Origin: Cornus controversa
Taxonomy: Eukaryota > Streptophyta > Magnoliopsida > Cornales > Cornaceae
Direction: 5' to 3'
Assembly (NCBI GenBank): GCA_026545225.1
Contig: CM048846.1
Span: 14,843,975-14,907,974, forward strand
Length of the DNA stretch: 64,000 bases
In this document: positions 1 through 21,033 of the stretch, in pieces
Layout: every line of letters starts with the position of its first letter
Position numbering within the stretch: the stretch's first letter is position 1
Translations under genes and position numbers: made by a program
The notes under the pieces: model-generated
Databases searched by the model: none
What the model was told of the DNA's origin: nothing
What the model saw: only the letters and a program-made list of their open reading frames with translations

Positions 1-1100
1 TTAAAGTGTCTAAAAGTTGGATTTTTCACTTTCTGTAATTTTAGAAAATACTTCTGAAATTCCAAAAATTCCCAACATTTTTCTGTAACTGTTTAGAGAT
101 TAAATGACCTTGGGTTTAAATTTTCACCTCGAATTGAGCTTCCCTTGGTGTTCAATTAATTTTTAAAGTGCCTAAAAGTTGGATTTTCACCTTCTTTGGT
201 TTATTAAAAATATTTTTAAATTACAGAAAATTCCAGAATATTTTCTTAATGTTCTTAGAAGTGAAATAGGCCCAGAAACCTAGATAAAAGTAAGTTTAGA
301 TCCCCTCGGAGATTTGAGTGTATTGGAGGTTGGTTTGGGGAATTGTTTCCTCTAATGGATGTTAAGTTATTTTGATTTAATCGATTGTGTTTATTATATA
401 TATAAATGCACATGGGATACTTGATTTAGGTTCACTTGTGAATGATTTGTTGTATGGGGATAATTGCATAGTTGATAATTCAAATTGGTAGTCTGTGCAA
501 ATTAAAAATCATAATACATCTTGTTTATTTATTATTTCATATTGGGAATGCATTTGTATTTTTATTTGGCATGTAAGGATTGTCCGGCGTGTCAGGATCG
601 CCCATACCTAATAAGGTATTTATATTTTATTTGGCATGTAAGGATTGCCCGGCGTGTCAGGATCGCCCATACCTAGTAAGGTATTTATATTTTATTTGGC
701 ATGTAAGGATTGCCCGGCGTGTCAGGATCGCCCATCCCTATTAATGTATTCATGCATTATAATCGACATATCATGATTGCATAGATTTCATAAAATACAT
801 ACATATGTATCTTTATTTGTGAACATAAAGAAGGGGATCGTTTTATATTGTAAGGGTTGTTGAGGAAATATATGAGATGATTTGTATCTTTAAAAGTATG
901 AACTGAATAAGGAATAAACTGAGGGGTTGAACGTATATTTATCTATTGTGTCCCTCACATTGAGGGTATGTATATTGATTCTCTGATTGGGATGTAGTAG
1001 ATAGAACTTGCTCGTGAGTTTAATCCACTTTGTTGATATTTCAGGTCCCAAGCAGTTTCCCCTGCGAGGATAGAGTACTAGGGTTGGGCTGTGACAGACA
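1..1100. repeat. Unassigned repeat-rich flank, possibly LTR-derived
   Basis: No gene is visible. A phrase of about 20 bases (agtgtctaaaagttggattt and its variant) occurs near position 5 and again near 168, so the first 240 bases contain a degenerate direct repeat. A three-copy 65-bp tandem array lies inside (listed separately). A GC-richer stretch ends in a TGACA-like motif near 1090, which resembles the end of a plant LTR, but I found no partner LTR in the window. The LTR reading is inference. Confidence 0.3.
561..755. repeat. 65-bp tandem repeat, three copies
   Basis: The motif tttatttggcatgtaaggat starts at 561, 626 and 691, an exact 65-base period. Each unit also contains ccggcgtgtcaggatcgccc, and the copies differ by only a few bases. 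The third copy decays after about 745. The GC-rich core in an otherwise AT-rich region stands out. Confidence 0.9.
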
Positions 1101-1439
1101 TCTACTCTCACCAGTCTCAGGGTAGGAATCTATTTTTTTTCTTCAGGAGTAAAACTATGAACTCATTTAGAGGTTTTGGTTTTGGATTTCAATTTAAGTG
1201 TTGAACTTTTATTTCTTTCTGGTTAAGGGGTACTTGGGTTACGGGACTTCCAAATTGTATTACCAGAATTTAATGATTTACTTATCAACTATTTCAATTC
1301 AATGGGATTTCTGTTCAGCTTTTAGCAATTGTTCTATTTCTGTCTTTTGCATCTATGCTTGTTGCTATCAGTGGTTAATATTCCTCAGGTTTTGTGTATG
1401 AGACTGGCCACCTCATGCGCAAAATTTTCTGGGGGGTAT

Positions 1440-1977
1440 TTCACCTAGGTTGTCCGATCACAACAAAAACAACATCAACCTCGATTACACAACCAGACTC
1501 GTTGTCGACCTTTGACAACTCTGTCTCTTCATCCTCTGGTTCAATTACCTTGACTCGGGATGATTAGTACAAGTTCAAATAGATATTTAATGAGATGGAT
1601 ACATCATCCAGCCAACCTCCACTTATTCTCACTCTGGTACTTTTGCATTTGCACATTGCATATCTATATCTTTGACACCATGGATCATTGATTCTGGTGT
1701 TTCAGACAATATGAGTGGTATTCATCCTTCCACCAATCCATTGTCGGGAAGGCTAACATATCTATTACTCTTTTTAACTTTATCGAATGCATTTTATGTT
1801 CCGATCCTTACTACTAATCTTATTTCTGTTAGTAGTGTTACAAAATAATTAAATTGTAGTTTCACGTTATTTCCATCTCACTGTGATTTTCTTAATGTGG
1901 TGTCGAAGTGGACAATTGGTATTCCCGCTATTTCTATAAAATTGATAAGAAAGAGAGGAAAAACAGTTGGAGTATCA

Positions 1978-2017
<40 letters not shown>

Positions 2018-2755
2018 GATTATTATAACTCATTAAGTTTTTTCGGACTCTCAATAACGAAAGTAAGGTATTTGAAACTCCAACGTAATCTCGTCGACGA
2101 CTATATTTTTAGTTAAAAATTTGCATTATAATGCCGTGATGTATTTCTGCCATTGCCGGAAGGGTAACATATTTGTTACTCTTTTTAACTTTATCAGATA
2201 CACTTTATGTTTCACAATTTACTACTAATCTTATTTCTTTTAGTAGTAACGTTATTTCCATCTCACTACGTTTTTCAGAATGTGGTGTCGTGGACAATTG
2301 GTATTCCTGCCATTTCTGTGAAATTGATAGGAAAGAGAGGGAAACAGTTGGAGTATGACATAATAATAATAATAATGAAAGATTATTATAACTCATTGAG
2401 TCTATTCGGGAGTCTCAATAGCGAAAGTAATGTATTTGAAACTTCAACATAATCTTGTCGACGACTATATTTTTAACCTGTATTCCCGCCATTGCCGACA
2501 AGGGTAACATATTTGTTACTTTTTTTTTAACATTCTCAGATAGACTTTTTTAGATACACTTCATGTTTCACAGCTTACTAATAATCTTATTTTTGTTAGT
2601 AGTGTTATAAAATAATTAAATTGTAGTGTAACATTATTTATATCTCACTTTGTTTTTCAGAATATGGTGTCGAAGTGGACAATTGGTATTCCTGTCATTT
2701 CTGTGAAATTGATAAGAAAGAGTGATAAATAGTTGGAGTATCACTTAATAATAAC

Positions 2756-2792
<37 letters not shown>

Positions 2793-3909
2793 GATTATTA
2801 TAACTCATTTAGTCTCTTCGAGTTTCTCAATAGCTAAAGTAAGGTATTTGAAAACTTCAATATAATCTTATCGACGACTATATTTTGGTTAAAAATTTTC
2901 TAGCAAGTCATCAATTTCAGGAGACCAAACAGGCGACGGAGAGCTCCAACCCCACCTGTCGGCCACATACTACCCGTCGCAGTGCCAGCCGGAGACATAC
3001 TACTAGCCAGTTTCATACCATAACTCGCAGCACCAGCAGACGACATACCAATAGCCGAGGGCAACATACCACTAGCCGCAGTTGGTGACTTACCACCCGC
3101 TAGCGGCGGCGACATTGGTGGCATACCACCAGTTGGTGCCTCAGTCGACCTAGGAGTTTTGATGGCAGATCATGGGGTACTTCAGCGATCTAGACGTTTG
3201 GCAGAAAGGTATGTCATCCCAACGATCCACAATAAGTAAGGCAACAATGGTCCGTCGTCTCGCAACCATTGAGCCTGTGCTGCCACAGATAAAGTTAGCA
3301 ACCAAAACATGCCAGCGGTCTAAACAAGGGCAGTTCCAGACGTGCAGGTGGAGATTAGGTCAATCGAGGAGTTCACCAAGGGGCATAAAATTATGGCCAA
3401 ACAACCCGTTGCCGGGTTGCCACTGCCTTAACCAGTATTGCTCTAGCCACAGGGAATTTTTTTGATGACAATTTTGATGGTCCGCATAATTACAGTGATC
3501 CTGCAACTGCCTTTTATTATTCCGATGACAGTTCCGACAGTTTGCCTGACAGTGCTCCAAAAGATGAGATACTGAAAAGATTTAAAAGAGAGGTGGAACA
3601 TATTTACCAGTTCGACATGAATTTGCTAAAAGATAAAACGAAATTTGCTAACTATTCTCATGATGTATTTCCACCAATGCCGAAAAAGGTACCATATCTG
3701 TTACTCCTTTTAAGTTCATCAGATACACTTCATGTTCCAGAGCTTACAACTAATCTTATTTTTGTTGGTAGTGTTACAAAACAATTAAATTGTAGCGTAA
3801 CATTATTTCCATCTCACTGTGTTCAAGATGTGGTGTCAAAGTGGACAATTGGTATTCCCGTCATTTCTGTGAAATTTATAAGAAAGAGGGGAAACAACTG
3901 GAGTATCAC

Positions 3910-3949
<40 letters not shown>

Positions 3950-4340
3950 TATTATTAGTCTCTTCGGGACTCTCAATACTGAAAGTAAGGTTTTTGAAAC
4001 TTCAACATAATGTTGTCGACGACTATATTTTTGGTTAAAATTTTGCATTATATTCTCATGATGTATCCCTCCGTTGCCGGGAAGGGTAGAATATATGTTA
4101 CTCCTTTTAAATTTATCAACTTACTACTAATCTTATTTCTGTTTGTAGTGTTATAAAACAATTAAATTATAGCGTAACGTTATTTCTGTTGAAGGATTTA
4201 TATATTTAAGTTATATACTCTCTAACAGCTTAAGCTTTTAGATTAGATGGTTGTTAACATGGTATCATCGACGACTATATTTTTGGTTAAAAATTTGCAT
4301 TATATTTTCATGATGTATTTTCACAATTTCTATGAAATTG
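1440..4340 (+). mobile_element. Ty1/copia remnant expanded as a tandem array with AAT microsatellites
   Basis: A degenerate copia gag-pol segment on the plus strand. Near 1675-1720 the frame reads TPWIIDSGVSDNMSG, the aspartic protease DSG signature of plant copia elements. Downstream segments read like the protease/pre-integrase spacer (SDTLHVPELTTNLI, KQLNCSVTLFPSHC, SKWTIGI). That spacer recurs: the phrase gtggacaattggt lies at about 1908, 2290, 2675 and 3841, giving a unit near 383 bp, with the last two copies separated by about 780 bp of other sequence. Each unit ends in an AAT microsatellite (about 1981-2013, 2361-2375, 2748-2789, 3912-3945) followed by a shared tail containing tcgacgactatattttt. 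A partial fifth unit runs to about 4340. All frames are broken, so nothing is coding now. Confidence 0.75.
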
Positions 4341-6608
4341 ATAAGAAAGAGGGGGAAGAGAGAAACCTGAGTTAAGAGAGTGTGGGGGAGAGAGAAATAA
4401 GTGACAACTATCGGAAGTATAAAGTTAAAAATTAATAATAAAATTGAAAATATCCAACTAACAATTGTAATTAAATATATATATATTTTTTGGTAAATAA
4501 GTAAAATTTTATTACTAAAAGAAATTCAATAAGGTTCAAACCACGCTAATGATAAAGGAATTAATATCAAGTGAAAAAGAGAAAAATACTTAGCAAAAGA
4601 AAGACAAAACCTTTTAACACATATCTTAGCAAGCCAAAGATTTGTGTATATATTCTTTTTACACAAGAAATAAAGTAAAACATTCATCCAAATTTGCTTT
4701 CATAAATTAAAAGATATTTAGTGGGAGACGTAATTCCATATCAAAATAGACCTTGTAATAAAAAGCTAGGTAGAATTCTTTTCAAACTTTACTTATAAAA
4801 AAATAAAAAAATGTCAGATTTTATAGTGAATGTTCCCACTTTAAATTTTTTTGTAAAGAAATTTGCAGCATGTCTATAGTTCATGCAATTGTATCAGTTG
4901 TTTCATTGCATGTAGTACCTTCAACTGAAACCCTAAGAGGGAGGCAGCCTGATCTAGGTTTTTCTAGATTAAACTAAGAATCGAATCAGATTATGGTGAT
5001 CAAAATCTGATTTCAAAGAATTTGCCTATGAGAAAAAAAATCTAATTTCAAGAACTCAAAAGATCGTACCTAACTAATCAAACAAAGAAATACATGCACA
5101 TAGGGGTGCAGAAAAAATCAATTGAACCGAAACCGTAGCTGAACCGAATCAAACTGTTCACTACAGTTCTGGTTCCAAGTTAAGGAACCGAAACCGGTTA
5201 GAAAAAAAAAAAAATATATATATATATATATACATAATATATAAATGATTAATAATAATTTCTATATTCTAGTGTTATATATATATATACTAGTAAAAGA
5301 GTGTGGATAAAAAGTGAATTTATATTTTGAATTAAATTATTTATATAAACAGTTAATTAGTAACTGTTTGGCTCACAAGTGGTCTGAGATAGTTGACTAA
5401 TAAATGGTTGACCTAAAACATGAGCGTGCCAGAGTCCTAATGGACTTAGAGATTTCTTACCACACTATTCCTATCAGGTCGAAACGTCCACCTAAGTTGG
5501 TTTAGGCGAAAGTTGGAGAGTAGAAATGACCCTCTTCTTAAGGTTACTATTGCCTTTAAGAAAGAACTTTAGAAGTTCTCTTTTATAATGATTTGTAAGC
5601 AATGTAAATGAACAGCAGTTATACCTGAGTCTGTAACCCTTTCTTCATTGATCTTTTGAAGTGATCACAATGATGAACAAATTACAAACTTTGATTGAAA
5701 GGAAATGATTAAATGCTAGTGATAAAACTAAAGATACATTAGTAATGAGAACTGAAGTTGAGAACCTAAGTTACTGATCTGGAAGAGAAACTAAAGAGTT
5801 TAATGCTAAGAAGCAAAGTAAATGCTAGGCTAAGAGTGAAAACTAAAAGAGCTAAATGAAGTAAATGCTATGTGATATGAGTGATATATGACTTAGGAAT
5901 CTGATGGTCTTGAACCCGGTTCTTGTGGGACTTGCCTCAGTATTTATAGAGGCCCTTGGTCTGATGATGTCCTTTTTAATCCGTCCTTCTAGACAGTGAT
6001 GGGTGCAAGTTGAAAGCAACATCCCAACTACATTGCTGAGCTTGTTTTGGCATATTAGCACACTTTTCCATGGACTGACAGATATGTATATTTGGCATAA
6101 CATTTTTGGCTTTGGCTTGTGAGATATTTCAAGTTGTTGATTTGAACTGCTTCTCCATTTCTACCTTTCTTCAACTACTAAGTCTAGCTCTAACTTTTGC
6201 CTAGGTTGGAGTCCTCTGACCTTTCTGATTCCTCCATTAGAGGTGGGTGAGATTCTCCTATTTGTAGCTTTGAGTCTTTGAACCTTAGAAATGATCAAAT
6301 TGTCCTTTCCATTTTTACCTTTCGTAACTTTCAGACCTGACTTCTGGGTTCTCGGGCTCTTGAAATTCGCAGTTGGTTATACTTTGACCCAGATCAAATC
6401 TTGGTTGGTTTCCAAGAATTAAAAAGATATCAATTCTATCTTGCCCAAACTCAGTCCTTTTAGCCGTAGTCAAAACTTCTAGGCCATGAGTGACAGAAAA
6501 ACTCTTAGGTGACTCTCTTAGGTGACTTTTGATCAAAATGCTCTTAGGCGACTTTCCTTAGGCCATGATTGACTGAAACTCTTAGCCAACTAGTGGTCGA
6601 GAGTCTTA
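4341..6608. other. AT-rich intergenic DNA with a hAT-like relic
   Basis: No gene is supported. Near 5103 the motif taggggtgcag begins a stretch rich in 'gaaccgaaaccg' phrases, matching the terminal style of the hAT-like element at 37692-38546, but no second end is visible. From about 6480 the sequence repeats 'cttaggcgac/cttaggtgac' phrases degenerately on both sides of the MITE at 6609. Short ORFs here have no recognisable domain. Confidence 0.4.
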
Positions 6609-6820
6609 GGCCCTGTTTGGATTGACTTTTAAAAAGCGGCTTTCGGCTTTTCGAGCTCAAAAGCCGTTTTGGAGAGTATTTGGATTGGTAAGGCGGAAGA
6701 GTTTCGGAGTCTAAAAAGAGCGTTTAAAGGAAGCTGGGGGGTACCAGCTTCCTGATTTAGCTTCTGCTTCTCTTTTTCTTCTGCGTAAAAGCAGAAGCAA
6801 AAACTTTGCCAAACAGGGCC
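6609..6820. mobile_element. Tourist/Harbinger-like MITE, 212 bp
   Basis: Perfect terminal inverted repeats GGCCCTGTTTGG / CCAAACAGGGCC. They are flanked on both sides by TTA (6606-6608 and 6821-6823), the target-site duplication of PIF/Harbinger elements. The element has internal inverted segments (aaaagc/gcttttc and agcagaagc types) and no coding capacity. Boundaries are exact. Confidence 0.85.
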
Positions 6821-9295
6821 TTAGGCGATTCTCTCCTTAGGTCGCTCTCTTAGGTAACAAGTAATTAAAACTCTTAGGCGAGTTGATCAAGAGTCTTTTA
6901 GGCCATGATTGGCCAAAAACCCTTAGGTCACTTCTAAGCTAAAGACCCAAAATAAAATCTACTACATAGATTAGAAGCTCAACTTTATTCCCATAATTGA
7001 GAGTTCCTAGTCATGACCATAACCCAACATAAGGCTTAGGTCTCAAAAGTCTTAGTCACGTGTCTTAATAATTTTGGTCATAATTTAGGTGTTAACAGTA
7101 ACTTTAAAAAAATTATTATTAAATTACAATTAAAAAATAATTTTTTCAGTTCAAATATAATTAATAGTAGTATATGACATTTATATAAACACTTCTTTGT
7201 ATATTATTCTATATCCTAGCTAATATAATATATTAATTTTGATATTTATGTACACATCCATAAATAATTAGTTTTAATTATTTTTTTGTAAAATTTTTTA
7301 ATTTTAATAAAAATCTTTAAAAAAATATAGAAAAGGCATTTGAGATAGACACAACTCATAGGATTGCTATCTTTAAGAATAAATAAATAACTATTAGTTA
7401 TTTAGTTAAAATCAAAATTTTAAGAGTATATTAGTTGGAAAATAATATAAAACTAGTCATTATTAGTTATTTAATGTAGGAAATAAAAAAATGGTAGGAT
7501 TGTTATCTTCGCTTAAAAAATAATAAAGATTAGCTATTTAATTCAAATAGAATTCTTAAGAGTCTATTAGTTGCAAAATAATATAAAATTAATATTTATT
7601 AGTTATTTAATGTAGAAAAATATTTGGATATAGATTATAAAAATAAAAATAAAGAGGTGACATTAGATTAGATCAATAGATTAAATTCAATTAGGTAGAT
7701 ATATACCGTTAAAAATGTATATGTATATTTGACTCCAAAAAAAGAAAAGGAAAAAGGAGCTTTGATACATAAATTTCAAAGCAATTTGCATGCTTATTAT
7801 TTATGTTGATTTGGGAATACTTGAAATAACTAATATAAATAAATAAATGCTATGAAACTCTAGCATAGAATTAGAAAGAAAAAAAAACAAAATTATTATT
7901 TAGGAAAGAGTTTGAAATTGAATAGAATTAAAAGAAAATGTTTGAAATAGAATAGAATTACAAGAAAAAGTAAATTATGTAGTACTATTTAAGGAAGAAT
8001 TAGAAATACAATAAAATTAGGGAATAAGTTAAAATTAAAATGCGTTATAAATAATAAACAAATAAATATATGCTAGTTGGAGATGAGATCATTTAACATA
8101 ATTAATGTGAGATCCTCTAACATAATTCAAAATGATTTAATAATATTGTATATAGAAGAATTAATTAATAATACTATGGATATTATTATGAATGTGAAAT
8201 ATAGTATATAGATATAGATATACTTTTTGTCACTTTAAACAATATCACATAAAAAATATATATATAGAGAGAGAGAAGTGCTTGTCAATTTTAGTTTTTA
8301 AATTAAATTTATTAGTAGTTGATATATTTATTGGAATAAATAATATTATAAAAAATTAAAAATGATGTAAAATTCTTTGTACTTTTAATAATAATATAGA
8401 TTTAAATTGAGATAGATATTATTATGAATAAAAAATGTATAGAAAAGACAAGTATATAGATATAGATATATTTTCTCTCTTTAAACAATATCACATAAAA
8501 AAATTAAAAATATATATAGAGAAGTGTTTGTGTTCAACTTTGTTTTTTAAATTAGATTTTATTAGTAGTTGATATGTTTATTGGAATAAATAATATATAA
8601 AAATTAAAAATAATTTGAAACTCTTTGTAAAAAGGACTGTACAATTTGTGTTGAAATGATCAAAATTATTATTATAATGGGAATTGTTAGAAACATAATA
8701 TAATTAGAAAAAAAGTAAATTATTATTTAGGAAAGAGTTATAAAGAGAATAGAATTAAAAAAAAAGTAAATTTATATTATCAAAATGCATTATAAAAAAA
8801 TAATAATATACTGAAACTCTTTGTATATTTAATAATAAGTAGTATTGAGTTTATTAAGTATTTAAAAAATATAAAACATATTGATGTATCTAAATAATTT
8901 AAAATTAACAAATAACCTTAAAGAAAAGAATAAAAGTAAATAGAACTTAAGAGAGTTTCTATTAATCTAAATAAATTTATATTTTAAAAAAGTAAAAAAA
9001 AAATGGATTTAACAAATTTGTTAAAATATTAATTTTTTTATTGGTTATATGGTTTTATGCTTTTAATATGGTATCATAAATATTGAATATAAACATAAAA
9101 AACTATAACATAAACTAAAAGTGAAAAATAGATAACAATTTGAAGAAACATTTCATACATTTTTTCACACAGTAAATTATTAAACCAAAATTGAGTGAAA
9201 ATATAAGGAGAACTTGAGATGAAAATTATTTATTCCTGCCAAACAATTTAATAAAGAAAGAATTAATAAAAAAGCACCACATAAACCTACATCAA
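6821..9295. other. Very AT-rich intergenic DNA with a local tandem duplication
   Basis: No gene or RNA is recognised. A block of about 215 bp containing gatatagatata, an aacaatatcacataaaa phrase and ttattagtagttgatat occurs twice, near 8176-8390 and 8425-8635, offset by about 249 bases. The rest is simple A/T-rich sequence. Confidence 0.5.
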
Positions 9296-10260
9296 TGACT
9301 ATCCACCATCTAGCTATGACTTCCAACAAATTTAAAGAAATAAATATAAAGTAAATTCAATTCAACAAACTCTACTATTATTTTCTAAAAAGTGAGAAAC
9401 CAAGGATTTTAATCTCTGTTGATGGCTCTGTGTTATACTACTATGTTGATGGCCCTGTGTTGCCAGACAACTATTATATGCATTAAAAGAATCGTACAAA
9501 TTTTTAATCACTATTACTCTATTAAGAATGTGTATTTGATCTTTGCATATCGATTTATACCCCTTAAAACTTTTTACAAACAGTTATTTGTTATGCAATT
9601 AAAGTCAAAATATGTGAACCCTCAAGCAGATACACACTTTTATTCAAGTAAGAAATCAATTATTGAATGTTCTAAATATGAGTCTTTTATAACGGGAGAA
9701 AAATCAAGAGTCTTTATAATATATAAATGCATTAAAACAATATATAAAACGTCCTTCAACCTATTCAATTGTCTTCCATGTGAAAGTCAATTTGTAACAG
9801 TTAGAAGATTAAAGTAAATGCAATTAAAAGTCAAAATATGTGAACCCTCAAGCAGATACACACTTTTATTCAAGTAAGAAATCAATGATTGAATGTTCTA
9901 AATATAAGTCTTTTATAACGGCAGAAAAATTAGTGGTCTTTATAATATATAAATGCATTAAAACAATATATAAAACGTCCTTCAACCTATTCAATTGTCT
10001 TCCATGTGAAAGTCAATTTGTAATCGTCAAAAGATTAAAGTAAATTAGTTTCAAAAAGAAGAAAAAAAACTACATCTTTCATTACCCAGAGTAGAAAAGA
10101 AAATTAGACCTAAATTCCAACAAATTTAAAGAAAAAAATATAAAGTAAATTCGATTGGACAAACTCTATTATTATCTTCTAAAAAGAGAGAGAAACCAAG
10201 GACTTACTACTCTGTTGATAGCTATGTGTTATACTACTCTATTGATGTCTCTATGTTATC
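9296..10260. repeat. Nested direct repeats: 226-bp tandem pair inside a larger direct repeat
   Basis: Two adjacent copies of a 226-bp unit run from about 9593 to 10043; atgtgaaccctcaagcag starts at 9612 and 9838. They are very similar, differing by scattered substitutions, and both keep an open frame by chance. Outside them, a segment of about 150 bp (aaattcaattcaacaaactc type, through ctctgttgatggctctgtg) at about 9299-9465 recurs at about 10106-10250. No domain or promoter is visible. Confidence 0.75.
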
Positions 10261-10392
10261 TAATCCAAAGAATTCTATAAGAAAATAAAATGGGTATGCT
10301 GGGTATCCTGCCATAAGTACTATTAGGGTTAGATATAATAGAAACTCTTTTAATATAATATTATTGTGGGTATCCTGCTGCAAGTAATATTA

Positions 10393-11343
10393 TGTTACAT
10401 TTGGTACGTAGGAATGGAATAGAATGCAGCTAGGAATAGAATGATCATTCTCATTCTATTATTTGGTTGCAAATATGAAATGAGGTCAGAATGAAATAAA
10501 TTTTAAATCAAATTCTCTAAAATACCCCTCCAAATGACAAATAAATTAAACCAACAAATATGTGGTGGTGGCAGTGGAGGTGTTGGAGGTGGTGGGGGTG
10601 GTGGCGGTGGAGGAAGGTGGCGATATAGAGGTGGTGGTGTGGTGGTGGAGGCAGTTGGCAACGTCGAGGTAGTGGAGTGGAGTGGTGTGGTGGGGGTGGG
10701 GGTGGGGGTGGTGGTATGGTGGTGGAGAAAGTTGGCGGTGGTGTGGTGGGGGTGGTGGCAGCGATGTGGAGGTAGTGGCAGTAGTGTGGTGGGGGTGGGG
10801 GTGGAGATTGTGGTGTGGTGGTGGAGGAATGTGGCAATGTGAAGGTAGTGGAGTGGTGTGGTGAGGGTGGCAGTGGAGATGGTGGTATGGTGGTGATGGT
10901 GGTGGTACGGTGGGGGTGGTGGTAATGATGTGGAGATGGTGGCAGTGGTGTGGTGGGGGTGGGGGTGGCGGTCGAGATCGTTGTAAAGGAAGGTGGTGGT
11001 GGCGATGCGATGTGGCAGCGGCGGCAGTGGTGGAGGGAGGAAGATAGCGATATGGAGGTGGTGGTATGGTGGAGTAAGAAGGTGGCGATGTGGACGTGGT
11101 GGGGGTGGTGGTGATGGAGGCAGCGGTGGTGGTAGAGTCGGTGTAATGGTGGAGGTGAATGATTTTTTGGTAATATGATTTTTTAAAAAAATCTTACTGG
11201 GAATGGAATTTCCATTCAATAGGTTTAACTATGGAATGAATTTTCATTTCAAGGGAATGGTCATTCTCACCTTAAAATCCATACCAAACAAAGGAATGGT
11301 TGGAATGAGCATTCCATTCCATTCCTGCGTACCAAACGCAACA
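10393..11343. mobile_element. Harbinger-like non-autonomous element carrying a GGT-rich array
   Basis: Terminal inverted repeats tgttacatttggtacg... and, on the other strand, tgttgcgtttggtacgcagg. Both sides are flanked by TTA (10390-10392 and 11344-11346). Subterminal sequence is full of ggaatggaat phrases in inverted orientation. The interior, about 10560-11160, is a degenerate GGT/GTG trinucleotide array that creates long proline/histidine-rich open frames on the minus strand with no biological signature. The same architecture recurs at 27879-28662, and 49068-49845 shares the ends. Confidence 0.7.
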
Positions 11344-11809
11344 TTAGGATTAGATATAATGGAAACTCTTTTTAATATAATATTATAATTCTATTTTTCT
11401 TAATTAAAAAAATTAAAAAGTGATTGGAAACTCTTTGAACTTTTAATAGTAGTATAGATATAGATATAAAGTATAAAATATAAAATATATAAATAATAAT
11501 ACCTTCTAAATTCTAGTGTTCTATTTATATATAAAGTATAAAATATAGATAAATACTAATAGCTTTTAAGTTCTAATGTTCTATATATTTATATAATATA
11601 AGATATATAAATAAATACTAATAACTTCTAATTTATTGTTATAACTAGGGGTGCACAAGTATGAGTGTGTATTTTGTCAATATTAAAAAAAAAGTTGATA
11701 AAGAACCGGAGAACTGAAACCGAACTGAGATAGGAAAATAGGAATTGAAATAACGGAGCATGTGTTTTTTCCAGAAGTAAAATTGGAGGATAATTTGGTT
11801 CACAGTACA

Positions 11810-11863
<54 letters not shown>

Positions 11864-11867
11864 GGAA
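11344..11867. other. AT-rich spacer with CA and TA microsatellites
   Basis: No gene. A taggggtgcaca motif at about 11647 followed by accgaactgag-type sequence is another one-ended hAT-like relic. A CA microsatellite occupies about 11817-11851, followed by TA repeats. Confidence 0.45.
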
Positions 11868-12510
11868 AAAGTGCAAAAACACCCTCAATTTTTTTTAGAT
11901 GTGCAAATTAATCCTGAACTATTTTTTTTAAGCTAGTTAGTCTCTCGTTTTACAAAAGTCGACATGTTGACCCCTCGCAGAACTATAATAACATAAATAT
12001 CCTTTATTATGTTCATTATGTTATTTTCTCAATAAATATAGTGTTTTCTAAAAATTCAAAAAATAAAAAATAGATAAATAAAATTGCTAAATAATAAGTT
12101 TAGAAACATAAGAAAATAAAAGGCCAATAGAACTTATTTAATATTTAAAAATAAAATAAAATTTTAATCAACTATAATGACATATATACTATTTTCTCTA
12201 CAAGTATAGTGTTTTCTAAATAAATTTTTTTTAAAAAAAACAATTAAATATAATTTTGTTGGCCTTTTAATTTTTTTATGTTTCTAAACTTATTGTTTAT
12301 CAAATTTATCTTTTTTTATTATTATTATTATTCTAAATTTTTATTTAGAAAACACTATATTTATAGAGAAAATAACATAATGGACATACTAAATGGTATA
12401 TATGTCATTATAGTTCGGCTAGAGGTCAAGTTATCAACTTTCGTAAGATGAAGGATTAATTTACTTCGAAATAAATTTGCATAAAAAAGTTCAACGGGAT
12501 TTTTTGCACT
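11868..12510. mobile_element. Fold-back MITE-like element, about 640 bp
   Basis: The two ends are long imperfect inverted repeats. The left end starts aaagtgcaaaaacaccctc. The right end, read on the other strand, starts agtgcaaaaaatcccgttga. Further inward, gaaaacactatatttat pairs with ataaatatagtgttttc, and tataatgacata-type motifs also pair. Most of the element folds on itself and nothing is coding. A clear target-site duplication was not found, so the superfamily is uncertain. Confidence 0.6.
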
Positions 12511-13260
12511 AATCTATGATAAAGTTTGGGGTTAAATCATGAAATGCCAACTTTGAAATCTAAAAAGGGAACAAGTGCAACAAGTTGGAATAGAATGGTT
12601 TTGGGTGAAATCTAAATTGCATGGCTTCATTGAACAGTTATATTGTGGTTCTATTCCATTTTGGCAATTCTTTGTTTATCACCCTAACTCAACAAAAAAG
12701 TCTCTTCTTTGGATCAACCATTTTTTGGATCATTGCCTTGCCTTGTAGCGAGTATGAACATATCTCAACAGTTCTCACACAGTGCTGGCTTGTAACGAGT
12801 ACGAACATATTTTTCTTTTCTATAGTAGATGGAATGAATAAACATAAATGAATTCTATAGCAAACAATTTTCATTGATAAATTTTTATGTCACATCTCAC
12901 ATGCTACATTTTGCAAGGAAACCCCAACACTACAAATCATGTACACACTAATATGACCAAGCTACATGTAGCCAGCCATTTTCCACATAGGGCCAAAGCA
13001 AACTCTACATTAAACACCTCTTAGCCTAAGCAACTTCACATTAAACCCTTCTTAGCCTGATCTCTTGAGCTGTCGCGGTTTTCTGTCACTGATTGCTTCA
13101 TTTTTCAAGACACGTCCACAAAATGGCAGAAGAGACAGAAGCAGATGAGAATTCATCATCTATAAGCTTGATCATCAAGTACAAGATTTTTGAAAAGGAA
13201 CTCCACCTCTCTTACCCTTTTCTCACTTCCGTCACAAAATTCTGGAACAACTTTTCCGCG
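12511..13260. other. Downstream flank and probable 3' UTR region of the kinase gene
   Basis: This lies 3' of the kinase stop codon (minus strand). Two short overlapping ORFs at 12621-12874 have no recognisable domain. The part nearest 13260 is probably transcribed as 3' UTR, but I could not place a polyadenylation signal with confidence. Confidence 0.35.

Positions 13261-21033
<7,773 letters not shown>

Noticed and set aside
561-755. Possible CRISPR-like array
   Set aside because: Units are contiguous 65-bp tandem copies without unique spacers, and the genome is eukaryotic.
10503-11219. 238-codon proline/histidine-rich open frame (minus) and overlapping glycine-rich frames
   Set aside because: They are translations of the GGT/GTG triplet array inside a transposon; no start context, domain or conservation.
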